Source: Paracoccus chinensis (GTDB taxonomy: Bacteria > Pseudomonadota > Alphaproteobacteria > Rhodobacterales > Rhodobacteraceae). Taken from it: a stretch of DNA of 64,000 nt. Both the position numbers and the translations under genes were made by a program. Under the pieces are notes generated by a model. That model saw only the letters and a list, made by a program, of their open reading frames with translations. It searched no databases and was not told the origin of the DNA. Position 1 is the stretch's first letter; every line of letters begins with the position of its first letter. This document shows positions 46,826 to 55,971 of the stretch, in pieces. The DNA is taken from contig NZ_FNGE01000004.1 in assembly GCF_900102885.1 (NCBI RefSeq), forward strand, positions 1 to 64,000. Reading direction: 5' to 3'.

Positions 46826-47821
46826 TCATTCCGCCTCGTCCTCGTAGCCGACCAGCCGCAGGGGGCGCGCGCGCAGCTGGTTCAGCTCGCACCAGCGGAC
46901 GAGGGCCTCCTCGGCACCGTGGGTGACCCACACCTCGGAGGGGCGCAGTTCGGACAGGGTCTGCGTGAGCTGCGACCAGTCCACGTGGTCGCTGATGACC
47001 AGCGGCAGTTCCACCCCTCGCTGGCGGGCACGCGCGCGGACGGCCATCCAGCCGGAGGCAAAGCAGATCACCGGGTCGCGGAAGCGCTGCACCCAAGGCG
47101 ACGCGAAGGCCGAGGGGGGTGCGATGACGACCTGCCCCTCGATCTGCTTCGGCGTGGTGGCAGGGCGCAGGTCGCCCAAGGGGATGCCCTCGGCCACGTG
47201 ATAGTCGCTGAGGCGCTGCGCGCTGCCATGCAGGTGGATTGGCGCGTCGTAGCCTGCCTGCCGCAGCAGGGCGATCACCCGCTGCGCCTTGCCCAGCGCA
47301 TAGGCGCCGACGAGATGCGGGCGGTCGGGGAACTCGGCCATGCTGGCGAGCAGCTTCTGCGTTTCCGCCGAAGGGTCGGGATGCTTGAAGACGGGCAGGC
47401 CGAAGGTCGCCTCGGTCACGAAGATGTCGCAGGGTACGGGTTCCCACGGGGCGCAGACGGGATTCGGCGTGCGGCAGTAGTCGCCCGAGACGGTGATCAC
47501 CGGGCCATTGTCGCAGGCGAGCCGGATTTGAGCCGAGCCTAGGATATGGCCCGCGGGGTGAAAGCTGACTTCGACATCCCCCACGCGCGTGGGCCCGTCG
47601 GCCACCTGGCGCGCGGCGGTGAAGTCCTCGCCATAGCGGATCGCCATGATCTCCAGCGTCTCGCGCGTGGCCATGACCGCGCCGTGGCCCGACCGGGCGT
47701 GGTCGCCATGGCCGTGGGTGATCAGCGCGCGCGGCACGGGGCGCACCGGGTCGATGAAGAAATCGCCGGGCGGGCAGTAAAGCCCGGCATCGGTTGGATG
47801 AAGGAAATCGTCGGCGCGCAT
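46826..47821 (-). CDS. ligase-associated DNA exonuclease (MBL/beta-CASP-like)
   Basis: 331-residue metallo-beta-lactamase-fold nuclease. Metal motifs: THGHGDHARSGHG near residue 36, then FHPAGHILGSAQIRL and VSGDYCRTPNP. The C-terminal half (GWMAVRARARQRGVELPLVISDHVDWSQL in parts) resembles the beta-CASP/CPSF part of Artemis-like and Pso2-like nucleases. First gene of the ligase-associated repair set, upstream of the ligase gene on the same strand. Confidence 0.92.
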   Translation of the reverse strand: MRADDFLHPTDAGLYCPPGDFFIDPVRPVPRALITHGHGDHARSGHGAVMATRETLEIMAIRYGEDFTAARQVADGPTRVGDVEVSFHPAGHILGSAQIRLACDNGPVITVSGDYCRTPNPVCAPWEPVPCDIFVTEATFGLPVFKHPDPSAETQKLLASMAEFPDRPHLVGAYALGKAQRVIALLRQAGYDAPIHLHGSAQRLSDYHVAEGIPLGDLRPATTPKQIEGQVVIAPPSAFASPWVQRFRDPVICFASGWMAVRARARQRGVELPLVISDHVDWSQLTQTLSELRPSEVWVTHGAEEALVRWCELNQLRARPLRLVGYEDEAE

Positions 47822-47845
47822 CGCCGCCTCAACCCGGCGCGCGGG

Positions 47846-48751
47846 TCAAGCGTTCCGCGGCTCGATCACGAGGGGAAGCGCCGCAGGGGCCACGCGTGCC
47901 AGTTGCACCATCAGGATGCCGATGGCGACGACGACCGAGCCGATCACGTCCGACCACCCGAAGCTTTCGCCCAGCCACAGCGCCGCGATGGCAACGCCAA
48001 GCGGCGGCGACAGGAAGTGGAAGGCCGCCGCCCGGACCGCGCCGATGCGGGTGACAAGCCGGAACCAGATGAAGGTCGCGAGGATGCCGGGGACGAGGAT
48101 CGAATAGGCAAGCGCACCGACCAGCCGCCCGCTCCACTCGAAAGGGCGGCCCCATTCCAGGATCGCCGAGGGCAGCGCCAGCGCCGCCGCGCCCACGGCC
48201 ATCTGCAGGCCCACGATCATCATGACGTTGGGGCCGCCCCCTGCGCCGCGCACGACCAGGGTGGCGACGGTCAGCGCCACTACGGCGGCGAGGCACAGAC
48301 ACAGGCCCAGCAGGTTCATGCCCTGCGACAGCCGCACGCTCATGATGATGACAACGCCGAGGATGCCCACGACCAGCCCCGCGACGGCCTGCGGGCGCAG
48401 CGGCTGGCGCAGGAAGGCCCAGCCCGCGAAGGCAACCAGCAGCGGCATCATCGAGGCGACAATGGATGCAGCGGAGGCCTCGACCCACTGCATCCCGACC
48501 CAGTTGAGGCCAAGGTAAAGCGCGTTCTGGCACAGACCGAAGACGACCACCGTGCGCCATTCGGCCCGGCTGAGCCGCATCGACTGGCCCATCGCCCATG
48601 CCAGCCCGATGGCGATGGCGGCCGAGATCCCGAAGCGGATCACCAGCGCCAGCAGCGGCGGCATCTCGACCACCGCGATGCGCGTCGAGGTGAAGGCCGA
48701 GGCCCAGATCGCCGCGAAGCTCAGGCCCATGAGGACGGATTTCAGGTCCAT
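47846..48751 (-). CDS. EamA-family (DMT) transporter
   Basis: 301 residues with ten hydrophobic segments arranged as two EamA repeats (VLMGLSFAAIWASAFTSTRIAVVEMPP at the start; GALAYSILVPGILATFIWFRLVTRIGAVRAA in the second half). Drug/metabolite exporters of this class move amino acids, nucleosides or similar compounds; the substrate cannot be told. Overlaps the mobA gene by 10 bp. Confidence 0.9.
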   Translation of the reverse strand: MDLKSVLMGLSFAAIWASAFTSTRIAVVEMPPLLALVIRFGISAAIAIGLAWAMGQSMRLSRAEWRTVVVFGLCQNALYLGLNWVGMQWVEASAASIVASMMPLLVAFAGWAFLRQPLRPQAVAGLVVGILGVVIIMSVRLSQGMNLLGLCLCLAAVVALTVATLVVRGAGGGPNVMMIVGLQMAVGAAALALPSAILEWGRPFEWSGRLVGALAYSILVPGILATFIWFRLVTRIGAVRAAAFHFLSPPLGVAIAALWLGESFGWSDVIGSVVVAIGILMVQLARVAPAALPLVIEPRNA

Positions 48752-49329
48752 TGCGGTCCTTCGGCAAGCCTGCGCCGGGCTGCATCCAGGTCCGCGGGCG
48801 TGTTGATGTTGAAGAAGGGGTCCTCGCCGGGAATCTCGACCCGGACGGCTCCCTGCGCGTCCATCCAGTCGCGCATCCGCCGCGTGCCCGCCACCAGCGC
48901 CGCCCGCAGGTCGTCCCGCAAGGAAACGTCCCAGGCGGCGAAGGCGGGATGGTCGCCGCCGCTGGTGGCCATGACGACGGGTGCCTCGACCGCCCCAAGC
49001 CGCGCCGCAAGGTCGCGCGGGAAGAAGGGCGTGTCGGCGGCAGCGGTCACGATGCGGGGGATGCCCTGCCCGGCCGCCCAGTCCATGCCTGCGAGAACCC
49101 CCGCCAGCGGCCCCGGCCAGTCGGGCAGGCTATCGGGCAGCACGGGCAGGCCGAAGCCCGCAAAGCGCGCGGGATCGCCGTTCGCGCTGATGGCGCGGGT
49201 GCAGCCCAGGCGCGCGATCACATGGGCGATCACCGGGCGACCGCCGAGGTCCAGAAGTCCCTTGTCGCCGCCGCCCATGCGACGCGACTGCCCCCCGGCC
49301 AGCACGATTCCCGCGATCTCTCCACCCAT
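48742..49329 (-). CDS. mobA: molybdenum cofactor guanylyltransferase MobA
   Basis: 195 residues. Converts Mo-molybdopterin to the guanine dinucleotide cofactor. The nucleotidyltransferase signature IVLAGGQSRRMGGGDKGLLDLGG is at residues 8-30 in parts, followed by ISANGDPARF, PDSLPDWPGPLAGVLAGMDWA and TAAADTPFFPRDL (metal-binding Asp). Overlaps the EamA gene, which may be coupled. Divergent from the DUF2478 gene. Confidence 0.93.
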   Translation of the reverse strand: MGGEIAGIVLAGGQSRRMGGGDKGLLDLGGRPVIAHVIARLGCTRAISANGDPARFAGFGLPVLPDSLPDWPGPLAGVLAGMDWAAGQGIPRIVTAAADTPFFPRDLAARLGAVEAPVVMATSGGDHPAFAAWDVSLRDDLRAALVAGTRRMRDWMDAQGAVRVEIPGEDPFFNINTPADLDAARRRLAEGPQWT

Positions 49330-49427
49330 AGGGCGGCACTCTGCGCCGCCGCCCCGGGAGCCGCAAGCGGGCAGGCGCGACGGCCTGTCGCTTGCGGGGG
49401 CAGGCGCGCCCGCCTAGGATCGCCCCC

Positions 49428-49928
49428 ATGCTGGCTTACGTGATCCACGACGAGGACGACGGCAACAGCCGGATGGCCGCGCTTGCCCGGACGCTTGTCG
49501 CCCAGGGCCTGCGGCTGGCGGGCGCCGTGCAGACGAACCTGAACCGCGGCGCGGACTGCGCCTGCGACATGGAGCTGACGGTGCTGGGCACTGACGCCGC
49601 CCCCATCCGCATCTCGCAATCGCTGGGCGCGGGCTCGCAGGGCTGCCGGCTGGATACGGACGCGCTGGAACGGGCGGCAGCGCTGGCAGCCCGGGGGCTG
49701 AAGGGCGCCGACCTCGCGCTGGTCAACAAGTTCGGCAAGCAGGAGGCTGCGGGCCGGGGCTTCCGCGACTTCATCGCCGCGGCCTTGGCCGAGGAGATCC
49801 CCCTTCTGATCGCCGTCGCGCCCGAACTGGTCCCCGCCTTCATCGAATTCGCGGGCGCTTACGCCACTCCCCTGATCTGGCCCGAGGCCGAGGCTTGGTG
49901 CCGCGCCCGCCAGCCCGCCGACGCATGA
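49428..49928 (+). CDS. DUF2478 domain protein (putative molybdenum-related NTPase)
   Basis: 166 residues. The sequence IHDEDDGNSRMAALARTLVAQG, RGADCACDMELTVLG, RLDTDALERAA and ALVNKFGKQEAAGRGFRDFI is the DUF2478 pattern, a family linked by context to molybdenum uptake or cofactor handling. Divergent from mobA and 4-bp overlapping (ATGA) with the TusA-like gene, which supports a molybdenum-cofactor/sulfur role. Function unproven. Confidence 0.85.
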   Translation: MLAYVIHDEDDGNSRMAALARTLVAQGLRLAGAVQTNLNRGADCACDMELTVLGTDAAPIRISQSLGAGSQGCRLDTDALERAAALAARGLKGADLALVNKFGKQEAAGRGFRDFIAAALAEEIPLLIAVAPELVPAFIEFAGAYATPLIWPEAEAWCRARQPADA

Positions 49929-50155
49929 CCGACACGACCGAGATCGACGCGCGGCATCTCCTCTGCCCCCTGCCAGTCCTGAAGCTGCGCCGGGTGCTGG
50001 CCCCCCTGTCCCCCGGCGCAACCGTGGCACTGGTGGCGACAGACCCGGCTGCCGTGCTCGACGTGCCGCATTTCTGCGCCGAGGGCGGGCACGAACTGGT
50101 TTCCTCGGACCCCCTGCCCGACGGCGCCCGCCGCTACCTGGTCCGGCGCGGCTGA
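49925..50155 (+). CDS. TusA-family sulfurtransferase
   Basis: 76 residues. The sulfur-carrier motif LLCPLPVLKL (CPxP) near residue 12 carries the persulfide Cys; HFCAEGGHELV follows. TusA proteins relay sulfur to tRNA thiolation or molybdenum-cofactor maturation. The start MTDTTEIDARH overlaps the DUF2478 stop by 4 bp, so the two are coupled. Confidence 0.9.
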   Translation: MTDTTEIDARHLLCPLPVLKLRRVLAPLSPGATVALVATDPAAVLDVPHFCAEGGHELVSSDPLPDGARRYLVRRG

Positions 50156-50219
50156 TCTTGCGCCCCGCGCGCGGGGATGCTTCTGTCGCGCCCGGAAGGC
50201 GGTCGAGGGAGGAACGCCC

Positions 50220-51170
50220 GTGCTGGCGATCTTTCTCAAGACGCTGCCGTTCTTTGCGCTGATCGGGACCGGCTGGCTGGCCGGATGGCTGCGGCTTTTT
50301 TCAGCCGAGGCGACGGCGGCGCTGACAAGATTCGTCTTCTACTTCGCGCTGTCGGCGATGCTGTTCGGCTTCGCCGCCGCACTGGACATCCGCCAGCTCT
50401 TCGACCCGCGCTTTGCGCTGGCCTATGTGGGCGGGTCGACCGCCCTGTGGCTGCTGGCTGCGGCTGCGGCGCGCAGCCGCGGCGCCTCTGCCAGCGGCAG
50501 CCGCGGCGCCTCTGCCAGCGAGGCCGCGATGCTGGCCCATACCTCGGTGATCGGGAATACGGGCTTTCTGGGCGTGCCGATGCTGGTCGTGCTGCTGGGA
50601 CCGGCGGCGATCGGACCGGTGCTGATGGTGCTCACCATCGACCTGGTGGTGTTTTCCACTCTCATCACCCTGATCGTCGCGGCTGCGCGGCATGGCCGCG
50701 TCAGCCTGGGCACGCTGCTGCCGGTCCTGCGGGGGTTGATCGGCAACCCCATGATCGTCGCGATGCTGGCGGGCTTGGGCTGGTCCGCCCTGCGCCTGCC
50801 GCTGCCCGCGCCCGCGACCGAGTTCCTGACGCTGCTGGGTGGCGCCGCGACGCCCGGTGCGCTTTTCGCGATCGGCGCCTCGCTGGCCCTGCAGCCCGCG
50901 CGGCTGCCCGGGACGGCCGCGACGCTCAGTTTCGCCAAGCTGGTCCTGCATCCGGCATCGGTGGCCTTGGCCGCATGGTTGCTGGCGGTGGAACCCACCG
51001 CCGCCGGGGTCATGGTTGCCGCCGCGGCCCTGCCCGTGGCCGGCAACGTCTATATCCTTGCCCACCATTTCCGGCTGGCCGAGGAACAGGTTTCGACGGC
51101 GATCCTGCTGTCCACGGCGGTCAGCATCCTGACGCTGCCGCTTGTCATCCACCTCATCACGAAAGGCTGA
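50220..51170 (+). CDS. AEC-family auxin-efflux-like transporter
   Basis: 316 residues from a GTG start, about ten membrane segments in two halves: IGTGWLAGWLRLFSAEATAALTRFVFYFAL, HTSVIGNTGFLGVPML, GLIGNPMIVAMLAGLGWSAL and FHRLAE-like ends. An exact 24-bp tandem duplication (50473-50520) adds eight residues (SRGASASG, SRGASASE) to a cytosolic loop. AEC proteins export organic acids such as malate in some bacteria. Substrate unknown. Confidence 0.88.
   Translation: MLAIFLKTLPFFALIGTGWLAGWLRLFSAEATAALTRFVFYFALSAMLFGFAAALDIRQLFDPRFALAYVGGSTALWLLAAAAARSRGASASGSRGASASEAAMLAHTSVIGNTGFLGVPMLVVLLGPAAIGPVLMVLTIDLVVFSTLITLIVAAARHGRVSLGTLLPVLRGLIGNPMIVAMLAGLGWSALRLPLPAPATEFLTLLGGAATPGALFAIGASLALQPARLPGTAATLSFAKLVLHPASVALAAWLLAVEPTAAGVMVAAAALPVAGNVYILAHHFRLAEEQVSTAILLSTAVSILTLPLVIHLITKG
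50473..50520. repeat. exact 24-bp tandem duplication inside the AEC gene
   Basis: GCAGCCGCGGCGCCTCTGCC AGCG repeated twice without mismatch (50473-50496 and 50497-50520), in frame. It looks like a recent slippage or duplication event. Confidence 0.9.
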
Positions 51171-51176
51171 ACCTTC

Positions 51177-51974
51177 ATGCGGACGATCTCGGACCTGTCC
51201 TTGGAAAACCTGCGGCTGGATGTGGACGAGGACGGCATCGCGACCGTGACGCTGAACCGCCCGGCCAAGCGCAACGCGCTGGACGCGGCCACCATCGACG
51301 AACTGATCGAGGTCTTCGCCACCCTGCCCCGCGCGGGCGTCCGCGCCTGCGTCCTGCGCGGCGAGGGCACGCATTTCAGCGCGGGCCTTGACCTCGTGGA
51401 ACATTACCACGCCAACCGCAGCGCCTCGGACTTCATGCATGTCTGCCTGCGCTGGCACGAGGCCTTCAACAAGATGGAATACGGCGGCGTCCCGGTCATC
51501 GCCGCCCTGAAGGGCGCGGTCGTGGGCGGGGGGCTGGAGCTCGCCTCGGCCGCCCATATCCGCGTTGCGGACCAGACGACCTATTTCGGCCTGCCCGAGG
51601 GCCAGAGGGGCCTCTTCACCGGGGGCGGCGCGACGATCCGGGTCGCGGACCTGATCGGCAAGGCGCGGATGATCGACATGATGCTGTCGGGCCGCCTGTA
51701 TCGCGGGCAGGAGGCGGTGGACGTGGGCCTCGCGCAGTATCTGGTCGATGACTCCGAGGCGAAGGCCTACGAGATCGCCCGCGCCGCGGCCCAGAACCCG
51801 CCCCTGTCGAACTTCGCCATCTGCTCGGCCATCAGCCACATGCAGAACATGAGCGCGCTGGACGCGGCCTATGCCGAGTCGGTCGTGGCCGGTGTCGTGA
51901 ACACGCAGGAGGCCGCCAAGGCGCGGCTGGAAGCCTTCGCCAAGGGCACGGCCGCCAAGGTGAAGCCGCAATGA
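51177..51974 (+). CDS. crotonase/enoyl-CoA hydratase-family protein
   Basis: 265 residues. Oxyanion-hole segments [13 protein letters not shown] near residue 63 and [20 protein letters not shown] near residue 115, with the usual two catalytic Glu: GGGLELA and the second in [10 protein letters not shown]. Crotonase fold, intact catalytic pattern, in contrast to the crotonase at 2199. Coupled by ATGA to the downstream hydrolase gene, so the two act on related compounds. Confidence 0.9.
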   Translation: MRTISDLSLENLRLDVDEDGIATVTLNRPAKRNALDAATIDELIEVFATLPRAGVRACVLRGEGTHFSAGLDLVEHYHANRSASDFMHVCLRWHEAFNKMEYGGVPVIAALKGAVVGGGLELASAAHIRVADQTTYFGLPEGQRGLFTGGGATIRVADLIGKARMIDMMLSGRLYRGQEAVDVGLAQYLVDDSEAKAYEIARAAAQNPPLSNFAICSAISHMQNMSALDAAYAESVVAGVVNTQEAAKARLEAFAKGTAAKVKPQ

Positions 51975-52768
51975 GCGTGCAGGGCATCACCGACTGGGAC
52001 GACGCTTATGCCAACATCGTCCACATCCCCGGCGGGGCGGACTTCCCCGACCGCTGGACGCGCGACGCTGCCGCCTTCCGCGCGGCGCGGGCGCCCGAGG
52101 GACTGGGGAGCGGCGAATTCCACATGCCCGAGGGCACGCCGAAGGGGCTGATGGTCTTCATCCACGGCGGCTACTGGATGAAATTCGGGCCGTCGTGGTT
52201 TTCCCATTTCGCGCAGGGCGCGCTGGCGCGGGGATGGGCGGTGCTGCTGCCGGGCTATCCGCTGGCGCCCACGGGCACGCTGTCCGGGATGCGGGATGCC
52301 GTGGCCGCCCAGGTCTCCGCGGCGGCCGAGCGGGTCGCGGGGCCGATCGCCCTGACCGGCCATTCCGCCGGCGGTCACCTCGCCGCGCGGCTGATCTGCG
52401 ACGACAGCCCCCTGCCCGCAGCGGTGCTGGCGCGGGTCCGGCGCTGCCTGCCCATCTCGGGCCTGTTTGACCTGCGGCCGCTGCAGCAGACGGCCATGCG
52501 CGGCGACCTTGGCCTGACAGACGAGGTCGCGCGGCGGGAAAGCCCGCTGTTCCACCTGCCCGCCCGCGATCTCGACCTGCATGTCTGGGTCGGTGCGGAC
52601 GAGCGGCCGGTCTTCGTCCAGCAGTCGCGCCTGATCCATGCGGCATGGGCCGGCTGGCCCGGCCGGGCCGACCTGACGGTGGAACCCGGCCGGCATCACC
52701 TTGACGTCATCGACGGGCTGACCGATCCCGCGCATCCGCTGACCGAGGCGCTTCTGGGCGGGCTTTAG
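51971..52768 (+). CDS. alpha/beta hydrolase (arylformamidase/kynurenine formamidase-like)
   Basis: 265 residues. Early [19 protein letters not shown] near residue 64 (HGGxW, typical of the KFase branch), nucleophile elbow [13 protein letters not shown], and the late His in [13 protein letters not shown]. The acid is probably the Asp in VGADERPV. Start overlaps the crotonase stop by 4 bp. Kynurenine formamidase activity is one possibility; another esterase substrate is equally consistent. Confidence 0.85.
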   Translation: MSVQGITDWDDAYANIVHIPGGADFPDRWTRDAAAFRAARAPEGLGSGEFHMPEGTPKGLMVFIHGGYWMKFGPSWFSHFAQGALARGWAVLLPGYPLAPTGTLSGMRDAVAAQVSAAAERVAGPIALTGHSAGGHLAARLICDDSPLPAAVLARVRRCLPISGLFDLRPLQQTAMRGDLGLTDEVARRESPLFHLPARDLDLHVWVGADERPVFVQQSRLIHAAWAGWPGRADLTVEPGRHHLDVIDGLTDPAHPLTEALLGGL

Positions 52769-52778
52769 GACGCGAGAA

Positions 52779-52799
52779 CGGGCGGCCATCGGCCGCCCG
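52779..52799 (+). terminator. weak hairpin terminator between convergent genes
   Basis: Perfect 9-bp stem CGGGCGGCC (52779-52787) with GGCCGCCCG (52791-52799) and a 3-nt loop, 10 bp after the hydrolase stop. No long T run. Confidence 0.5.
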
Positions 52800-52822
52800 C
52801 CTGTGTCACTTGTGCCGTCCGA

Positions 52823-54364
52823 TCAGCTGCGGCCGGAGGAACCCGAGCCGCCCGAGGTGCCGCCGGACGAGCCGGAGGTCGGACCCGCCGAGCCTGAGCC
52901 GCTCGCGCCGGTCGTCGACGAGCCCCCGCTCATGCTGCCCGAGGACGAACTGGCCGAACCACTGCCGGTGCCCGTCCCGGATCCGCCTGATCCGCCAGAA
53001 CCCGAGCTGCCTGAGGACGAGCCACCCGAACCGGACCCGCTGGAACCCGAGCCGGACCCGCTGCTGCCGGAACCCGAGCGGCCGCTGCCGGAACTCCCGC
53101 CGGATGCCCCGCCCGAACCGCTGCCGCTCGAGGACTCGGTCGACATGCTGCCGCCATAGCCGCTGGACGAACCGCCGCGCCCCTTGATGCGCAGGTTGTT
53201 CTGGACATGGCTCACGCCCATCACGCGCTCGGCGACGTCCTCGGCGCGGCGCTTGTCCTCGCGGCTGTCCACATGGCCGGTCAGCGTGACCTCGCCGCCC
53301 TTGACCTCGATCTCGATATCCGAGGCATCGATCATATGGTCATCGGACAGGCGATCCGAGACATCCTCGCGGATGCGGTCGTCAGAACGGGAATAGCCCT
53401 TGGGGCCACGTCCGCGATGGGACATCCCCTGCCCCTGGCCACCGCCCTGGCCGCTGCCCTGACTGCCGCCGTAGCCGCCACGGAACGATCCGTCCTCGCC
53501 CCAGGTGTCCACGCCGCGGCCATAGCCCGCGCCCGCCGCACCCATACCGGCCCCCATGCTGGAGCCCATTCCGCCCCCCATGCCACCGCTCATGCCGCCG
53601 CCGCGGCGCGCACCCATGCCGCCGCCGTAGCCGGAGCCGTGCTCGCCCGAGTAGCCCGAGCCGTAGTCACCCGAATAGGCCGAGCCGTAACCGCCCGAGC
53701 CGCCCGAATAGCCGGACGAGCCGAAGTCCGAACCGCGCCACTGGTCGCCGCCGCGCTGGGCGCCGCGGTTCCAGTCCTCGCCGCCCCTGCCGCGGCCCTG
53801 GTCGCCGCCGCCGTAGCCGCCGCCATAGCCCGCGCCGGACCCGCCCGACGAGCCGCCGCTCAGGTTGCGCCCGGCATAGTCATAGCTGGTGGACATGCCC
53901 CGGCCCGACTGACCGTAGTTGCCGCCGCCATAGCCGCCGCCGCTGTTGCCGCCGCCATAGCCGCCGCCGCTGCCGCCGCCGCCATAGCCGCCGCCGCTGC
54001 CGTAGCCACCGCCACCGCTGCCATAGCCGCCACCGCCGCTGCCATAGGCACCGCGGCCCTGGTCGCCGCCGGTGTCGCGGCCCGAGAAGCCGCGGTTTCC
54101 GTAATCATCACGGTCGCCGCCGCGGAACCCGCCGCTGCCGCTCTCGCCGCCACGATATCCGCCGCTGCCATAGTCGCCGCCGCGTCCGCCGCGGCCCTGG
54201 TCATAGCGGCTGTATTCGGAAGGACCGGCCCAGTCGCGGTCGCTGATCATGCCCGGATGGTCGGGGTCGCCATAGCGGCGGCTGGCCCGCAATTCGTCGT
54301 CGCGGTCGTTGCGGCCCGGCTCGCGGCGCCGATAGCCCTGGTCGTAGCGATTGTCGTCTTGCAT
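52823..54364 (-). CDS. BON-domain protein with long glycine-rich region
   Basis: 513 residues, no signal peptide. A hydrophilic N-terminus (MQDDNRYDQGYRRREPGRND) leads to a very long GGYGSGGG-type low-complexity region (about 45-300). A BON domain follows (about 320-395: DDRIREDVSDRLSDDHMIDASDIEIEVKGG in parts, GHVDSREDKRRAEDVAERV, VSHVQNNLRIKG). The last 110 residues are Ser/Gly repeats. BON proteins bind membranes or are stress-linked; the Gly-rich part suggests a flexible or phase-separating protein. Strong AAGGAGG site. Confidence 0.85.
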   Translation of the reverse strand: MQDDNRYDQGYRRREPGRNDRDDELRASRRYGDPDHPGMISDRDWAGPSEYSRYDQGRGGRGGDYGSGGYRGGESGSGGFRGGDRDDYGNRGFSGRDTGGDQGRGAYGSGGGGYGSGGGGYGSGGGYGGGGSGGGYGGGNSGGGYGGGNYGQSGRGMSTSYDYAGRNLSGGSSGGSGAGYGGGYGGGDQGRGRGGEDWNRGAQRGGDQWRGSDFGSSGYSGGSGGYGSAYSGDYGSGYSGEHGSGYGGGMGARRGGGMSGGMGGGMGSSMGAGMGAAGAGYGRGVDTWGEDGSFRGGYGGSQGSGQGGGQGQGMSHRGRGPKGYSRSDDRIREDVSDRLSDDHMIDASDIEIEVKGGEVTLTGHVDSREDKRRAEDVAERVMGVSHVQNNLRIKGRGGSSSGYGGSMSTESSSGSGSGGASGGSSGSGRSGSGSSGSGSGSSGSGSGGSSSGSSGSGGSGGSGTGTGSGSASSSSGSMSGGSSTTGASGSGSAGPTSGSSGGTSGGSGSSGRS

Positions 54365-54453
54365 TGGGAACATCCTCCTTATGCAGCGCCGCTGTGGCAG
54401 CGCCGACACGGGGACAATGTTTTTGCAGGCTGCTTGGTTTACAGGCAGGACGG

Positions 54454-54491
54454 AAAAAAGCGGCGGACGGCCCGCGCGGGGCCGTCCGCCG
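54454..54491 (-). terminator. terminator of the 4-aminobutyrate transaminase gene
   Basis: Perfect 12-bp stem (54461-54472 with 54480-54491), 7-nt loop, then six T on the minus strand. Strong intrinsic terminator 18 bp past the stop. Confidence 0.85.
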
Positions 54492-54508
54492 TCATGAACA
54501 GGGCTGTG

Positions 54509-55834
54509 TCAGGCCTCCTGCTTGCCGGGGGCGAGGTGCCCGTCCTTTTCCACGTCCCTGCGCGAGGATACGCGGGCCGCACGGACCGAATCCTCGAGGA
54601 TGTCGAGCGCCTCCTCGAATACCGGGTCCGGCACCGTCAGCGGCGGCAGGAAGCGGATCACGTTGGCGTGAACCCCGCAGGTCAGCAGGATGAGGCCGCG
54701 GGCCAGCGCCTCCTCGCGGACGCGGTTGGTGAACTCGGGGCTGGGCCTGTCGCTGCCCGCCACGTTGAACTCGACCGCATTCATCAGGCCGGGGCCGCGG
54801 ATGTCCACGATCTCGGGCACGTCATCGCGCAGGGAGGCGAGCCGCTGCTTGAGACGCTGGCCCAGCCGCTCGGCGCGCTCGGCCAGACGCTCTTCCTCGA
54901 TGACGTCCAGCACGGCGTGCGCGGCAGCCACGCCCAGCGGGTTTCCAGCATAGGTGCCGCCCAGGCCCCCGGGGTTCGGGGCATCCATGATCTCGGCCCG
55001 GCCGGTCACGGCCGAGATCGGCAGGCCGCCGCCCAAGCCCTTGGCCATGCAGGTGATGTCGGCGGCAACGCCGTGCAGTTCCATGGCAAACAGCCGCCCC
55101 GTGCGGGCGAAGCCGGTCTGCACTTCGTCGGCGATCAGCAGCATCCCGTGGTCGTCGCAAAGCTGGCGCAGCTTCTGCATGAAGCCCGACGGCACGGGGT
55201 AGAAGCCGCCCTCGCCCTGCACGGGCTCGACGATGATCGCGGCCACGCGGGCGGGATCGACATCAGCCTTGAAGAGCTTGTCCAAGGCCGCCAGCGCGTC
55301 GGCCTGGCTGACGCCGTGCAGTTCATTCGGGAAGGGAAGGTGCCAGACATCGGGCATCATCGCGCCGAAGCCTGCCTTGTAGGGCTGGACCTTGCCGGTC
55401 AGCGTCATGCCCATGAAGGTGCGGCCGTGGAAGGCCCCGGTGAAGGCCACGACCGCGCTGCGCCCAGTGGCATAACGGGCGATCTTGATGGCGTTCTCGA
55501 CCGCCTCGGCGCCTGTGGTGGCGAAGATCGTCTTCTTGGGGAAGTCGCCGGGGACCAGCGCGTTCAGCCGCTCGGCCAGCGCGACGTAATTCTCATAGGG
55601 GACGACCTGGTGGCAGGTGTGGGTGAAGCGGTCGAGCTGGTCCTTGACGGCCTGCACCACCTTCGGGTGCCGGTGCCCGGTGTTCACAACGGCGATGCCG
55701 GCGGCGAAGTCGATGTAGCGGTTACCGTCCTTGTCCCAGATCTCGGCGTTCTCGGCGCGCTCGGCATAGATCTGCGTCGTCATCCCCACGCCGCGCGAGA
55801 TGGCGGCGTTCTTGCGGTCGGTCATCGTGGTCAT
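54509..55834 (-). CDS. gabT: 4-aminobutyrate--2-oxoglutarate transaminase
   Basis: 441 residues, class III PLP aminotransferase. GabT-type features: DGNRYIDFAAGIAVVNTGHRHP in parts, TTGAEAVENAIKIAR, AFHGRTFMGM, IVEPVQGEGGFYP, the PLP-contact Asp in IADEVQTGFARTG and the Schiff-base Lys in CMAKGLGGGLPI. Converts GABA to succinic semialdehyde in the GABA shunt; a related omega-transaminase is not excluded. No gabD or gabR next to it. Start MTTMTDRKN; a downstream ATG is possible. Confidence 0.9.
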   Translation of the reverse strand: MTTMTDRKNAAISRGVGMTTQIYAERAENAEIWDKDGNRYIDFAAGIAVVNTGHRHPKVVQAVKDQLDRFTHTCHQVVPYENYVALAERLNALVPGDFPKKTIFATTGAEAVENAIKIARYATGRSAVVAFTGAFHGRTFMGMTLTGKVQPYKAGFGAMMPDVWHLPFPNELHGVSQADALAALDKLFKADVDPARVAAIIVEPVQGEGGFYPVPSGFMQKLRQLCDDHGMLLIADEVQTGFARTGRLFAMELHGVAADITCMAKGLGGGLPISAVTGRAEIMDAPNPGGLGGTYAGNPLGVAAAHAVLDVIEEERLAERAERLGQRLKQRLASLRDDVPEIVDIRGPGLMNAVEFNVAGSDRPSPEFTNRVREEALARGLILLTCGVHANVIRFLPPLTVPDPVFEEALDILEDSVRAARVSSRRDVEKDGHLAPGKQEA

Positions 55835-55971
55835 CGGCCTCTCCCTCGGCATCCGGCGCGCCCGGCGCCGACTGGCCTCATCTGTAGCCTGTGAACCGTC
55901 CTGCACAATGGGGTGTTTGGCTGTCAGGCCCGCGCAGCCGGCCCCACATCCGACCGCCGAAAGGGCAGGCC

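Noticed and set aside
52823..54364. Regular short repeats resembling a CRISPR or satellite array
   Set aside because: They are codon-level repeats of Gly/Ser in the BON protein gene, in frame, without spacers.
55891..55971. Earlier start for the rhomboid gene
   Set aside because: The added 27 residues are unlike the family, and the start at 55972 gives a standard N-terminus.
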